NCBI GenBank assembly: GCA_000955785.1
Contig: JYOD01000003.1
Coordinates: 44,407 to 108,406 of the forward strand
Reading direction: 5' to 3'
DNA: 64,000 bases
Source of the DNA: Burkholderiaceae bacterium 16
Lineage (GTDB): Bacteria; Pseudomonadota; Gammaproteobacteria; Burkholderiales; Burkholderiaceae
Shown: piece by piece, positions 19,063 through 28,808 of the stretch
How positions within the stretch are numbered: the stretch's first letter is position 1
How the letters are laid out: each line of letters begins with the position of its first letter
Notes under the pieces: model-generated
What the model saw: only the letters and a program-made list of their open reading frames with translations
Database searches by the model: none
Told to the model about the DNA's origin: nothing
Position numbers and translations under genes: made by a program

Positions 19063-20223
19063 TTGACTTCCCTGCTGAGTACCTTCCAGCTCACCGCCCT
19101 GCCACCGGTGGCTGCCGCCTTCCGGCGCGAGGTGAAAGCCTTCCTCGCCGAACATCTGCCCGAACTGCCGCCCGAGAAGCGCGCGCGCTCCTGGATGGGC
19201 TTCAACGCCGGTTTCAGCCGCGCGCTCGCGGGCCGCGGCTGGGTGGGCATCACCTTGCCCGCGCAGTACGGCGGCGCCGGACTCGATCCGTTCTCGCGCT
19301 TCGTGCTGGTGGAGGAACTGCTGGCCTGCGGCGCCCCGGTTTCGGCCCACTGGATTGCCGACCGCCAGAGCGGGCCGCTGATCCTGCGCTACGGCAGCGA
19401 CGAGCAGAAAGCCTTCTATCTGCCCCGCATCTGCAAGGGCGGGGCCTTCTTCTGCATCGGCATGAGCGAGCCCAACTCCGGCTCCGACCTCGCCAGCGTC
19501 GCCACCCGCGCCGTGCCCGAGCCGGACGGCGGCTGGCGCCTGAACGGCCGCAAGATCTGGACGACCAATGCCGACCGCTGCCACTACATGCTGGCGCTGG
19601 TGCGCACCTCCGGCAATGCCGAGGACCGCCAGCGCGGTTTGTCGCAGGTCATCGTCGACCTGTCCGCGCCAGGCGTCACGGTGCGCCCGATCCATGACCT
19701 GGCGGGCGATGCGCACTTTTCCGAAGTCAGCTTCGAGGACGTGATGCTGCCCGCGCAGGCACTGGTCGGCCGCGAAGGCAGCGGCTGGGAACAGGTCAAC
19801 GCGGAGCTGGCCTTCGAGCGCAGCGGGCCGGAACGGCTGTATTCCAGCGTGGTGCTGCTGGATACCTGGATCGCGGCGCTGCGGCGCGTGCCGGAGGCGC
19901 GGCGCGACACCGTCACCATCGGCCGGCTGGCGGCCAGGCTGGCGGTGCTGCGCGCCATGTCGCTGGCGGTCACGGCCCGGCTCGCCGCTGGCGAAAGCCC
20001 GGTGGTGGAAGCCGCGTTGGTCAAGGACCTTGGCACGGAGTTCGAGCAGTCCATCCCCGCGCTGGCCGAAGCCGCGCTGGGCGCCGACCCGCAACTCGCC
20101 GCCGATCCCGGCCTGTACCGCACCCTGGCCTATGTCAGCCAGGTCGCGCCATCCTATTCGCTGCGCGGTGGCACGCGCGAGATCCTGCGCGGCATGATCG
20201 CCCGGGGCCTTGGCCTGCGCTGA
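19063..20223 (+). CDS. Acyl-CoA dehydrogenase, catalytic-type subunit
   Basis: 386 residues from a TTG start at 19063, preceded by GGAGAA. The FAD/substrate segment is well conserved: GMSEPNSGSDLASVATRA, then WTTNADRCHYMLALVRTS. ELAFERSGPERLYSS provides a Glu where IVD-type enzymes have their catalytic base. The C-terminus contains SLRGGTREILRGMIARGL. It is followed 14 bp later by the shorter dehydrogenase at 20238, so the two are probably translated together and form a complex. The substrate is unknown. Confidence 0.93.
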   Translation: MTSLLSTFQLTALPPVAAAFRREVKAFLAEHLPELPPEKRARSWMGFNAGFSRALAGRGWVGITLPAQYGGAGLDPFSRFVLVEELLACGAPVSAHWIADRQSGPLILRYGSDEQKAFYLPRICKGGAFFCIGMSEPNSGSDLASVATRAVPEPDGGWRLNGRKIWTTNADRCHYMLALVRTSGNAEDRQRGLSQVIVDLSAPGVTVRPIHDLAGDAHFSEVSFEDVMLPAQALVGREGSGWEQVNAELAFERSGPERLYSSVVLLDTWIAALRRVPEARRDTVTIGRLAARLAVLRAMSLAVTARLAAGESPVVEAALVKDLGTEFEQSIPALAEAALGADPQLAADPGLYRTLAYVSQVAPSYSLRGGTREILRGMIARGLGLR

Positions 20224-20237
20224 ACCGGAGTTCCAAC

Positions 20238-21230
20238 ATGCATAACGCTTACTCGGACGCGCTCGATACCGTGCTGCGCGACTGCTGCACGCCCGCCGCA
20301 GTCCGCGCCGTGGAACGCGGCGAAGATCACCAGCCGCTATGGCAGGCGCTGCAAGACAGCGGCTTTGCCGACTGCCTGCTGCCGGAGGACGCCGGCGGCG
20401 CCGGCCTGCCGCTGGACGAACTGGCGCCGGTGTTGTTTACGCTGGGCCGTCATGTGGTGCCCTTGCCGCTGGGCCAGACGCTGTTCGCCCGCGCGCTGCT
20501 GCATGCCGCCGGGCTGGCGGTGCCGCGCGAGCCGATCGCGCTCGCGAGCTTCGACAGCGGCGCGGATACCGCGCTGGTACCCGGGGGCGCGCAGGCGGCG
20601 TGGTTCCTGATGCAGGAAGACACGCGCTGCGTGCTGCTGCCGCGCGCCCAGGCACAGGCCAGCGCGACCGGCGTCCATGCGGACCTCGCCGTGAGCCTGT
20701 CGCGCCCCGCGCGCGATGGCTTGCCCGCCTTCACTCTGCCGGCCGGCGCCCTGCGCCAGACCGGCGCCTGCCTGCATGCTGCGCAGCTGGCTGGCGCGAT
20801 GTCGCATGTATTCGAGATGACGCTGCAATATGCCAATGACCGCCAGCAATTCGGCCGCGCCATTGGCAAGTTCCAGGCCATCCAGCACCAGATCAGCATC
20901 ATGGCCGAACACGTCACCGCCGCGCGCATGGCCGCGCAGATCGCCTGCGCCGCCGGTGGCTGGCGGCCGGACCCGCTGCGCGCGGCCATCGGCAAGCTCA
21001 ACGCCAGCGAGGCCGTCACGCCGGTGGCCGCCATCGCGCACGCCGTGCACGGCGCCATCGGCATCACCGAGGAATACGACCTGCAACTCTATACGCGCCG
21101 CCTGCATGCCTGGCGGCTGGCGGACGGGTCGGAAACGTACTGGGGGCGGGTGGTGGGTGAACTGGTGTGCGGCCAGGCCGGGCCAAGTGTGGTGGATACG
21201 GTGCGTGGCTGGAGTACCGATGCGGCCTGA
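20238..21230 (+). CDS. Short acyl-CoA dehydrogenase-like partner subunit
   Basis: 330 residues, shorter than the usual 370-390. The N-terminal helical domain is present (LPEDAGGAGLPLDELAPVL). The middle beta domain is reduced and shows little conservation. The C-terminal helices are clear: YANDRQQFGRAIGKFQAIQH and the HAVHGAIGITEEYDLQLYTRR segment. Together with the full-length gene 14 bp upstream this looks like an asymmetric two-subunit enzyme in which this chain contributes FAD contacts but perhaps not catalysis. That division is inferred from the degenerate middle region. Confidence 0.88.
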   Translation: MHNAYSDALDTVLRDCCTPAAVRAVERGEDHQPLWQALQDSGFADCLLPEDAGGAGLPLDELAPVLFTLGRHVVPLPLGQTLFARALLHAAGLAVPREPIALASFDSGADTALVPGGAQAAWFLMQEDTRCVLLPRAQAQASATGVHADLAVSLSRPARDGLPAFTLPAGALRQTGACLHAAQLAGAMSHVFEMTLQYANDRQQFGRAIGKFQAIQHQISIMAEHVTAARMAAQIACAAGGWRPDPLRAAIGKLNASEAVTPVAAIAHAVHGAIGITEEYDLQLYTRRLHAWRLADGSETYWGRVVGELVCGQAGPSVVDTVRGWSTDAA

Positions 21231-21244
21231 ACCGTGAAGGCTGC

Positions 21245-21919
21245 CTAGCCGGCTTCCGGCTCGCGCTGCAGCAGGCCCCAGCACAGGCGAACGAGTTCGT
21301 CCTCCAGCGCAGGGCTGCCGAGCAGGGGCGAGCGCTCCAGCGAGGCCGCCCGCACCACGCCGAACAAGGCGCGGGTCAGCGCAAACATCTGGGCCGGGGC
21401 AGGCACCCGCAGCGTGCGCATGCCCAGCGCCTGCAGTTGCGCGCCGATCCGTTCGCTGGCCATGCGCAGCGCCGCCACGGCGTCTTCGTCGCGGTCGTGG
21501 CGCCAGGCCAGGCGGGCCAGCGCGCGGGTGTGGTCATCGTACCCGCCGAAACTGAGCACGTATGCCTGTACATAGGCTCGCAGCGCGGCGCGGGCGGCTT
21601 CCTGCCCTGGCATGCCCGCCGTGGCCGGCATCGCCGCCATGCGCTCGGCCAGCATCGTTTCCAGGGCGATCATGGCGGCCTCGCGCTGTTGCTCGATCAA
21701 GGCCCGGAGGATGGCCGCGCGGTCGGCGAAGTACTGGTAGAGCGAGCCGACCGATACGCCCGCCAGGGCGGCGATCTGCTCGGTGGTGGGTTCCGGCTGG
21801 TCCCGCATCTCGTGTTCCGCGAACAATCTCGCCGCGGCTTGCAGGATGGCTTGCACGGTATGTTGCGCGCGCTGCTGCGAGGGCTGGCGGCGCTTGGGCG
21901 GCTCGGTGGCGGCGGGCAT
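21245..21919 (-). CDS. TetR-family transcriptional regulator
   Basis: About 224 residues from the ATG at 21919; a GTG at 21991 would extend it, and no start has a good Shine-Dalgarno. The N-terminal HTH is TVQAILQAAARLFAEHEMRD and TTEQIAALAGVSVGSLYQYF, a strong TetR signature. The C-terminal ligand-binding helices show no family assignment. It converges on the operon at 16185-21230 (14-bp gap) and diverges from the FAD oxidoreductase at 22021, which is the most obvious candidate target. Confidence 0.92.
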   Translation of the reverse strand: MPAATEPPKRRQPSQQRAQHTVQAILQAAARLFAEHEMRDQPEPTTEQIAALAGVSVGSLYQYFADRAAILRALIEQQREAAMIALETMLAERMAAMPATAGMPGQEAARAALRAYVQAYVLSFGGYDDHTRALARLAWRHDRDEDAVAALRMASERIGAQLQALGMRTLRVPAPAQMFALTRALFGVVRAASLERSPLLGSPALEDELVRLCWGLLQREPEAG

Positions 21920-22020
21920 GATGGAATCTGAGCGGAAAGCGAATTGGCCTGGATGCGGTAAGCCGCTAGATTGTCGCACGCTGCCCGTCACGCACGGGCC
22001 ATCGAGACAGGTCCCAGATC

Positions 22021-23448
22021 ATGCATGCCGCTTCCTTGCCCTCAACCGCTCTACCGGCATCGCCAGAGCCGGTTCACTCCCCCGGCGTGCAGCGCGCGCC
22101 TACCGTGATCGTGGCCGGCGCGGGCATTGCCGGCCTGTGCGCGGCGGATGCCCTCGCGCGTGCCGGAGCGCAGGTGCGCGTGTTCGAAGCCGCCGGGGAG
22201 GCTGGCGGCCGCATGCGCACCGAAACCTTCGGACCGCATGTGATCGAATGCGGCGCACAGTTCCTGTCCACCGGCTATACGGTGCTGCCGGCACTGGCGC
22301 GGCGGCTAGGCCTGGCTGGCGGCCTGCGCGCCGCCAGCCAAGTCAACGCGGTGATACGGCAAGGCCGCCCGCGCCGCGTGCGCGCGCAGAGCATGCTGGA
22401 CCCGCTGCGCAGCGGCCTGCTGGGACTGCCAGCCTGGCTGCGCCTGGGGCTGGCGCTGGGCCGGGAAGGCCGCGCGCTGCGCACGCTGCCGCTCAACGAC
22501 CTGGGGCGATGGGCACGCTACGACGAGGATTCCGCCAGCGAGTGGCTTGACAGCCGTGGCTGCGGCGAAGCGCTCGCCTACGTCGCGGAGCCGTTGCTGC
22601 AGGGCTTCTATTTCCTCACGCCGGAAGCGTCGTCCGCGGCGCTGATGCTGCTGGCCAGCGGCTTCGGCGCGCGCGGCTGCAGCACCACTTCGCTGGCCGG
22701 CGGCATGCAGAGCCTGCCGCGCGCGCTGGCGCGCTCGCTACATGTGGAAACAGGACGGCGTGTCGATGCCATCCGCCAGCAAGACACCGGCGTGGTGGTG
22801 AGCGGTGCCGGCTTTGAAGCCCGCGCCGACTATGTCGTGTGCGCGTTGCCGGCGCCATTCGCCCGGCAAGCCTGGCCGGGCGCGGATGCGCTGGAGCGCC
22901 GCCTGCTCGCCACCGGCTACAGCCGCACCATCAACCTGTCGCTGGTCGCGCGGCCCGATTTCCGTGTGCCGCAGGCCCTGGCGGGCACCTATGGCGTGCT
23001 GGTGCCACGTGCCGAGCGCCGCCATGTGGCCGCACTGGCGCTGGATGCGGGCAAGCACCACCTTGGCGACCCCGCCAGCGGACACGGACAGGTAATTCAG
23101 GTCATGCTGGAAGACCGCGCCGCCGTCGACCGGCTGGGCGCAAGCGATGCGCAAATCCTCGCCGACGTGCTGCCCGAGGTCGAGCGCCATCTGCCGGGGA
23201 TTTCGCGTCAGATAGAGGACTGCCTGGTCACGCGCTGGGAGCAGGCGATGCCCGCCGTGCCGGTCGGCCGCGCCGCCGACGTGCTGGCGTACCGCAGCCG
23301 TGCGCCTGCACCACGGCAACGGGTCTTCCTGGCGGGGGACTATATGAACGCGCCCTTCACGAATGCTGCCGCGGCGACCGGGCTCTGGGCCGCGGAGGTC
23401 ATCATGCGGGTGGTTCAGGCGGCGCGGCCCGGCACGCGGGCGGCCTGA
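22021..23448 (+). CDS. FAD-dependent amine-oxidase-fold oxidoreductase
   Basis: 475-residue flavoprotein. The Rossmann FAD site is VIVAGAGIAGLCAADALARA with the acidic residue in VRVFEAAGEAGGRMR. The C-terminal FAD contact is FLAGDYMNAPFTNAAAATG. The organisation matches the protoporphyrinogen-oxidase/phytoene-desaturase/monoamine-oxidase superfamily; the middle substrate domain does not decide between them. It stands alone, divergent from the TetR gene, with no terpenoid or haem biosynthesis genes nearby. Several initial residues before the FAD site are proline-rich and could be untranslated if a downstream start is used. Confidence 0.9.
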   Translation: MHAASLPSTALPASPEPVHSPGVQRAPTVIVAGAGIAGLCAADALARAGAQVRVFEAAGEAGGRMRTETFGPHVIECGAQFLSTGYTVLPALARRLGLAGGLRAASQVNAVIRQGRPRRVRAQSMLDPLRSGLLGLPAWLRLGLALGREGRALRTLPLNDLGRWARYDEDSASEWLDSRGCGEALAYVAEPLLQGFYFLTPEASSAALMLLASGFGARGCSTTSLAGGMQSLPRALARSLHVETGRRVDAIRQQDTGVVVSGAGFEARADYVVCALPAPFARQAWPGADALERRLLATGYSRTINLSLVARPDFRVPQALAGTYGVLVPRAERRHVAALALDAGKHHLGDPASGHGQVIQVMLEDRAAVDRLGASDAQILADVLPEVERHLPGISRQIEDCLVTRWEQAMPAVPVGRAADVLAYRSRAPAPRQRVFLAGDYMNAPFTNAAAATGLWAAEVIMRVVQAARPGTRAA

Positions 23449-23497
23449 CGCCGCGCGCGGACAACCGATGGCGGCCGCCCGCACGGGAACGGAGCGA

Positions 23498-25024
23498 TCA
23501 AGCGGCCTTGCGATGCCGGCGTTCCGGCTTGCATTCGTACTTGGATTCGCGGCGGCCATCTTCGTAGGCCACCTCCAGCCTCACCGTGAAGCCCCACAAC
23601 CGCGTGACGTGGCGGATCACCTCGTCGAAGTTCTGCGCCAGCGGACGGCGGTCGTTCTGCAGGTGACGCAGCGTCAGCGAGCGGTCGCCGCCCACATCCA
23701 CGTTGGTGATCTGGATATTGGGCTCCATGTTCGACAAGTCGTACTGGTTGGCCAGCAGTTGCCGGATATTCCGGTACCCCTCGTCGTTATGGATGGCGGT
23801 CACGCGCAGCTTGCCTTCGCGGTCGTCGTCGAGCACGGAGAACAGCTTGAGCTCGCGGATCACGCGCGGCGACAGGAACTGCAGCAGGAAGCTCTCGTCC
23901 TTGAAGTTGCGCATGGCGAAGTCGAGCGTCTTGCGCCAGTCGCTGCCGGCGAATTCCGGAGCCCAGCGATAGTCTTCCTCGGTCGGGTTCTCGCACATGC
24001 GGCGCAAGTCCTGGAACATCAGGAAACCCACGGTGTACGGGTTGAGGCCGCTGTAGTACGGGCTGTTGTACGGCGGCTGGTAAATCACGTTGGTGTGCGC
24101 CTGCAGCAATTCCATCATGAAGGCGTCGTTGACCAGGCCCTCCTCATATAGCTGGTGCAGGATGGTGTAGTGCCAGAACGTGGCCCAGCCTTCGTTCATG
24201 ACCTTGGTCTGGCGCTGCGGATAGAAGTACTGCGCGATCTTGCGCACGATGCGCACGATCTCGCGCTGCCAGGGCGCGAGCTTGGGCGCATTCTTCTCGA
24301 TGAAGTAGAGCAGGTTTTCCTGCGGCTCCGGCGGGAAGGGCACATCGCGCTCCAGCCCTTCATCGTCTTCGAGCGCGTGCGCGCGGTGCTTGGGCAGGGT
24401 GCGCCACAGGTCGTTGACCTGCGTCTGCAGGTAATTCTCCCGCTCGGTCTGTCGCGCCTGCTCCTCGGCAATGGAGAGCTTCTTGGGGCGCTTGTAGCGA
24501 TCCACGCCGTAGTTCTGCAGCGCGTGGCAGGAATCCAGCAGCTGTTCCACTTCCTGCTCGCCGTAACGCTGCTCGCATTCGGCTACATAGTTCTTGGCGA
24601 ACAGCAGGTAGTCGATGATGGCGTCCGCATTGGTCCAGGTGCGGAACAGGTAGTTGCCCTTGAAGAAGGAGTTGTGGCCATAGCAGGCGTGCGCGATTGT
24701 CAGCGCCTGCATCGGCATGGTGTTCTCCTCCATCAGGTAGGCGATGCAGGGATTCGAGTTGATCACGATCTCGTAGGCCAGCCCCATATGCCCGCGCTGG
24801 TAGCTGCGCTCCGACGCCAGGAAATGCTTGCCATACGACCAGTGGTTGTAGCCGACGGGCAGCCCGGACGACGCGTACGCGTCGAGCATCTGCTCGGCAG
24901 TAATGATCTCGACCTGATTGGGATAGGTGTCCAGGCCGAAATCGCCGGCAATGCGGGCGATTTCGCGGTCATAGCGCTGGATCAGCTCGAAGGTCCATTC
25001 CGAGCCGGTGGAGAGATATGCCAT
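23498..25024 (-). CDS. SpoVR family protein
   Basis: 508 residues, the normal SpoVR/YcgB length. Conserved features include GYNHWSYGKHFL, LAYEIVINSNPCIAYLMEEN, the HACYGHNSFFKGN stretch with two histidines that could bind a metal, and NEGWATFWHYTILHQLYEEG. It is the last gene of the minus-strand trio prkA-yeaH-spoVR. In enterobacteria the corresponding genes are sigma-S controlled and the products act together in stress and stationary phase; in Bacillus SpoVR affects the spore cortex, which is irrelevant here. The biochemical activity is not established. Confidence 0.96.
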   Translation of the reverse strand: MAYLSTGSEWTFELIQRYDREIARIAGDFGLDTYPNQVEIITAEQMLDAYASSGLPVGYNHWSYGKHFLASERSYQRGHMGLAYEIVINSNPCIAYLMEENTMPMQALTIAHACYGHNSFFKGNYLFRTWTNADAIIDYLLFAKNYVAECEQRYGEQEVEQLLDSCHALQNYGVDRYKRPKKLSIAEEQARQTERENYLQTQVNDLWRTLPKHRAHALEDDEGLERDVPFPPEPQENLLYFIEKNAPKLAPWQREIVRIVRKIAQYFYPQRQTKVMNEGWATFWHYTILHQLYEEGLVNDAFMMELLQAHTNVIYQPPYNSPYYSGLNPYTVGFLMFQDLRRMCENPTEEDYRWAPEFAGSDWRKTLDFAMRNFKDESFLLQFLSPRVIRELKLFSVLDDDREGKLRVTAIHNDEGYRNIRQLLANQYDLSNMEPNIQITNVDVGGDRSLTLRHLQNDRRPLAQNFDEVIRHVTRLWGFTVRLEVAYEDGRRESKYECKPERRHRKAA

Positions 25025-25089
25025 TTACGACCCCCGTTGCGGGTGAAGCCCATGCCCGCGTGTCAGTCTCAAAACGACCTTGGGTTGTT

Positions 25090-25198
25090 CCCCTCTCCCG
25101 CGAGCGGGAGAGGGGCCGGGGAAGAGGGCGGGTGCATCGACGAAGCGTCCGCGCCTGAAAACCATCCCTCTCCCCTACCTCTCCCCTGAGGGGAGAGG
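25090..25198. repeat. Two CCCTCTCCC-type hairpins between yeaH and spoVR
   Basis: The first hairpin pairs CCCCTCTCCCGC (25090-25101) with GCGGGAGAGGGG (25104-25115). The second pairs CCTCTCCCCT (25178-25187) with AGGGGAGAGG (25189-25198). They lie inside the predicted operon, 187 bp between genes. Similar stems occur at 52544 and 57364. They may attenuate or stabilise the mRNA and could lower spoVR expression relative to yeaH. Confidence 0.8.
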
Positions 25199-25211
25199 GG
25201 GAAAACCTGTC

Positions 25212-26489
25212 TCAGCGGCTTGCCGGCCAGGCCGCTTTCTTCTGGAATAGGTCATGCAGCACGGGATAGATCTCGTCAGGCCCGATGATGCGCTGCATGG
25301 CGAAGTTCTCGTAGCGCTCCTTCACCGCCAGATACTCTTCCCAGAGATTCTGCGGTTCTTCCGAAGCCACCTCCACATAGGCGTAATACTGCACCAGCGG
25401 CAGGATGGACTCGCGCAGCAAGCGCCCGCACAACTCCGAATCGCCCGCCCAGTTGTCGCCGTCCGACGCCTGGGCGCAGTAGATATTCCACTGGCTGGCG
25501 GGATAGCGGTCGTGGATCACCTCGACCATCAGCTTGAGCGCGCTGGATACAACCGTACCACCGGATTCGCGCGAATGGAAGAAATCCTCCTCGTTGACTT
25601 CCTTCGCCACGGTGTGATGGCGAATGAACACCACGTCGATGCGATCGTAGTTGCGCTTGAGGAAGAGATACAGAAGCATGAAGAAGCGCTTGGCGAGATC
25701 CTTGCGGCTCTCGTCCATGGAGCCCGAGACGTCCATCAGGCAGAACATCACCGCCTGCGCCTGCGGCCGCTTCTTCAGCACGCGGTTGTTGTAGCGCAGG
25801 TCGAGCTTCTCGATAAAGGGCACGCGTTCCACGCAGGAGCGCAGGTGGCGCATCTCCTTCATCAGTTCCAGCGCGCGTGCCGAATAAGGCCCGTCCTGCT
25901 CCAGCACCTCGCCGTATTCCTGCTCCAGCAGCACAAGTTTTTTCTGGTAGGGGCTCGACAAGGCGATGCGCCGCCCGAGCGAGCTTCGCATCGTGCGCAG
26001 GATGGACAGATTGGAAGGGGTACCGTCGATGGAGAAGCCAGCCCTGACCTTGCGGACCTCGGCGATCTTGGCGAGGTGGCGCTTGGCCATGTCCGGCAGC
26101 GCCATGTCCTCGAAAAAGAAGTTGAGGAAATCCTCGCGCGACAGGGTGAAGACGAAATCATCCTCGCCTTCGCCCGAATCGCTCGCCTTGGAGCCGCCTC
26201 CACCGCCGCCTTGCTGCTGGCGGTCGAAGCTATCCCCCCGGACAAATTTCTTGTTGCCCGGATGGATCCACTCCCGCCGGCCGCCCTGGCCGTGGTGGAA
26301 GGCAGGTTCGGAGATGTCCTTGACCGGAATGGACACCTGCCCGCTTTGCTCGATGTCCATGATCTTCCGGCCGGACACCGCCTTCGCTACCGCCTGGCGT
26401 ATCTGCTCGCGGTAGCGTTTGATGAAGCGTTGCTGGTTGACGGCACTCTTGTTGCCGCCGTTCTCGCGCCGATCGATGACCGTGGCCAT
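25212..26489 (-). CDS. YeaH/YhbH family protein with VWA-like domain
   Basis: 425 residues of the DUF444 (YeaH) family. The N-terminal half is rich in charged residues and includes a glycine-rich linker (QQQGGGGGGSKASDSGEGED). The C-terminal half is a von Willebrand A-like domain with an intact MIDAS start, VMFCLMDVSGSMDESRKDLA, and SGGTVVSSALKL. It lies between prkA and spoVR; the three proteins are thought to act in one stress pathway, with PrkA perhaps using this protein as partner or target. A GAGGGC Shine-Dalgarno precedes the ATG. Confidence 0.95.
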   Translation of the reverse strand: MATVIDRRENGGNKSAVNQQRFIKRYREQIRQAVAKAVSGRKIMDIEQSGQVSIPVKDISEPAFHHGQGGRREWIHPGNKKFVRGDSFDRQQQGGGGGGSKASDSGEGEDDFVFTLSREDFLNFFFEDMALPDMAKRHLAKIAEVRKVRAGFSIDGTPSNLSILRTMRSSLGRRIALSSPYQKKLVLLEQEYGEVLEQDGPYSARALELMKEMRHLRSCVERVPFIEKLDLRYNNRVLKKRPQAQAVMFCLMDVSGSMDESRKDLAKRFFMLLYLFLKRNYDRIDVVFIRHHTVAKEVNEEDFFHSRESGGTVVSSALKLMVEVIHDRYPASQWNIYCAQASDGDNWAGDSELCGRLLRESILPLVQYYAYVEVASEEPQNLWEEYLAVKERYENFAMQRIIGPDEIYPVLHDLFQKKAAWPASR

Positions 26490-26526
26490 ATGCTTGCCCT
26501 CTTGGAGAGGCCTCGTCCAGGCGCCG

Positions 26527-28449
26527 TTACGATGATTTTCTTACGCGCAAATACCACTCCACAAGTAAGCGGACCTGCTTCGCCGTGTAGCCTTTCTCAA
26601 CCATGCGGTTGACGAAATTCGCGTGCTTGTCCTGGTCCTCGCGAGAGGACTTGGCGTTGAACGAGATCACCGGCAGCAAGTCTTCGGTGGTGGAGAACAT
26701 GCGCTTCTCGATCACCATGCGCAACTTCTCGTAGCTGGTCCACGCGGGGTTCTTGCCCGCGTTGTTGGCCCGCGCCCGCAGCACAAAGTTGACGATCTCG
26801 TTGCGGAAGTCCTTGGGGTTGGATATCCCCGCGGGTTTTTCCACTTTCTCAAGCTCGTCGTTCAGCGCATTGCGGTCGAGAATCTCGCCGGTGTTCGGGT
26901 CGCGATACTCCTGGTCCTGGATCCACAGGTCGGCAAACACCACATAGCGGTCGAAGATGTTCTGGCCGTATTCGGAGTACGACTCCAGGTAAGCGGTCTG
27001 GATCTCCTTGCCGATGAAATCCACGAACGGTGCGGTCAGATACTCCTTGATATAAGACCGCAGCTTGGCCTCCTGTTCCGGCGGGAACTGCTCGCGCTCG
27101 ATCTGCTGCTCGAGCACATAGAGCAGGTGCACCGGATTGGCGGCCACCTCGGTGTTGTCGAAATTGAAGACCTTGGACAAGACCTTGAAGGCAAAGCGTG
27201 TGGACAAGCCGTTCATGCCTTCGTCGATGCCGGCGTAGTCGCGGTACTCCTGGTACGACTTGGCCTTGGGGTCCACGTCCTTCAGGCTCTCGCCGTCATA
27301 GACGCGCATCTTGGAGAAGATGTTCGAATTTTCCGGCTCCTTGATGCGGGTGAGCACGGCGAACTGTCCCATCATCTTCAAGGTGTTGGGTGCGCAGGGC
27401 GCGGCCGACAGCGAACTGCTGCGCAGCAGCTTGTCGTAGATCTTCACCTCGTCCGACACGCGCAGGCAGTACGGCACCTTGACGATGTAGATCCGGTCGA
27501 GGAAAGCCTCGTTGTTCTTGTCCGCCTTGAAGGTCGTCCACTCGGCCTCGTTCGAGTGCGCCAGGATGATGCCGTCGAAGGGGATCGCGCCGAAGCCTTC
27601 GGTACCCTTGTAGTTTCCTTCCTGGGTGGCGGTCAGCAACGGGTGCAGGACCTTGATAGGCGCCTTGAACATTTCGACGAACTCGAGCAACCCGCGGTTG
27701 GCCAGGCAGAGGCCTCCGGAATACGAGTAAGCATCGGGATCGTCCTGCGGGAAATCTTCCAGCTTGCGGATATCGACCTTACCGACCAGCGAGGAGATGT
27801 CCTGGTTGTTTTCATCGCCGGGCTCCGTCTTCGAGATCGCGATCTGCGAGAGCACCGAGGGACGCAGCTTGACCACGCGGAAGCGCGTGATGTCACCGTT
27901 GAACTCGTGCAGGCGCTTGACGGCCCATGGCGAGGCAATGGTGTTGAGATAACGCACCGGGATGCCATAGTCCTCTTCCAGGATCTTGCCGTCCTCCTCG
28001 GGCGAGAACAGCCCGAGCGGAGATTCATGGATCGGCGAGCCCTTCAATGCGTAGATGGGAATCTGCTCCATCAGCGCCTTGAGTTTTTCCGCCAGCGAGG
28101 ACTTGCCACCGCCCGGAGGCCCGAGCAGGTAGAGGATCTGCTTGCGTTCCTCGAGACCCTGCGCGGCATGCTTGAAGAAGGCAACGATCTGCTCGATCGT
28201 GTCTTCCATGCCATAGAACTCGCGGAAGGCCGGATAGATCCTGATGACCTTGTTGAAGAACAGGCGGGACAGCCGGGGATCGTGGTGGGTGTCCACCAGT
28301 TCAGGCTGACCGATGGCGGCGAGCATGCGCTCGGCCGCGGTCGCATAGGCGGAAGGATCCTTCTTGCAGATATCCAGATACTCCTGGATGCTGTATTCCT
28401 CTTCCTTGCGAGCTTCGAATCGTGTGGCGTAGTGGCCGAAAATGTCCAT
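26527..28449 (-). CDS. prkA: PrkA/YeaG AAA+ serine protein kinase
   Basis: 640 residues, the full family length. The AAA+ module has a Walker A motif LLGPPGGGKSSLAEK at residues 110-117, and the C-terminal PrkA domain contains the conserved EEDYGIPVRYLN and GLVEFVE-like patterns. PrkA orthologues phosphorylate proteins or act as AAA+ proteases in nutrient and stress responses. First gene of the prkA-yeaH-spoVR run, 37 bp before yeaH. The promoter must lie in the 426-bp gap upstream. Confidence 0.97.
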   Translation of the reverse strand: MDIFGHYATRFEARKEEEYSIQEYLDICKKDPSAYATAAERMLAAIGQPELVDTHHDPRLSRLFFNKVIRIYPAFREFYGMEDTIEQIVAFFKHAAQGLEERKQILYLLGPPGGGKSSLAEKLKALMEQIPIYALKGSPIHESPLGLFSPEEDGKILEEDYGIPVRYLNTIASPWAVKRLHEFNGDITRFRVVKLRPSVLSQIAISKTEPGDENNQDISSLVGKVDIRKLEDFPQDDPDAYSYSGGLCLANRGLLEFVEMFKAPIKVLHPLLTATQEGNYKGTEGFGAIPFDGIILAHSNEAEWTTFKADKNNEAFLDRIYIVKVPYCLRVSDEVKIYDKLLRSSSLSAAPCAPNTLKMMGQFAVLTRIKEPENSNIFSKMRVYDGESLKDVDPKAKSYQEYRDYAGIDEGMNGLSTRFAFKVLSKVFNFDNTEVAANPVHLLYVLEQQIEREQFPPEQEAKLRSYIKEYLTAPFVDFIGKEIQTAYLESYSEYGQNIFDRYVVFADLWIQDQEYRDPNTGEILDRNALNDELEKVEKPAGISNPKDFRNEIVNFVLRARANNAGKNPAWTSYEKLRMVIEKRMFSTTEDLLPVISFNAKSSREDQDKHANFVNRMVEKGYTAKQVRLLVEWYLRVRKSS

Positions 28450-28808
28450 ACCTCACTCCCGTCAGAGTCCCGTCCGAGGCGAAGGTAGATCTACTACATC
28501 TACTACAACTCAAGATTCCGCGGCAGCGTTTGCGGCTCCGCCACCCCGGCTTGGCGGTGCTGCCATGTTGCGAAATCTTTACTTAATCATAGTCAAATAA
28601 CGGCAGGAACTGAGACTCGGTTGACGAACTTTGCAACTGTGCAACGGATCCGCTCGACTCACCGTACCACCACCCCAGGCCCCACTCGCGACGGGCATTT
28701 GAACCATGTCTTGTGACACACATTACACCTTTCCTGTACTCCCTGCACAGTTGGTTTTGTAACGAGAAGCACGCATTGTTATCTGCAACCCGCACTGCGC
28801 GGGGCTTT
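28450..28808. promoter_or_regulatory. Upstream region of prkA
   Basis: A 359-bp AT-richer stretch with no convincing gene, immediately upstream of the minus-strand prkA gene. It includes TACTACATCTACTACA, a short direct repeat at about 28490-28505, near the start codon side. A stationary-phase sigma factor promoter would be expected from the family but no consensus could be assigned by eye. Confidence 0.4.

Noticed and set aside
26623..28488. Long plus-strand open frame opposite prkA
   Set aside because: No domain resemblance; prkA on the other strand is full length and has all motifs.
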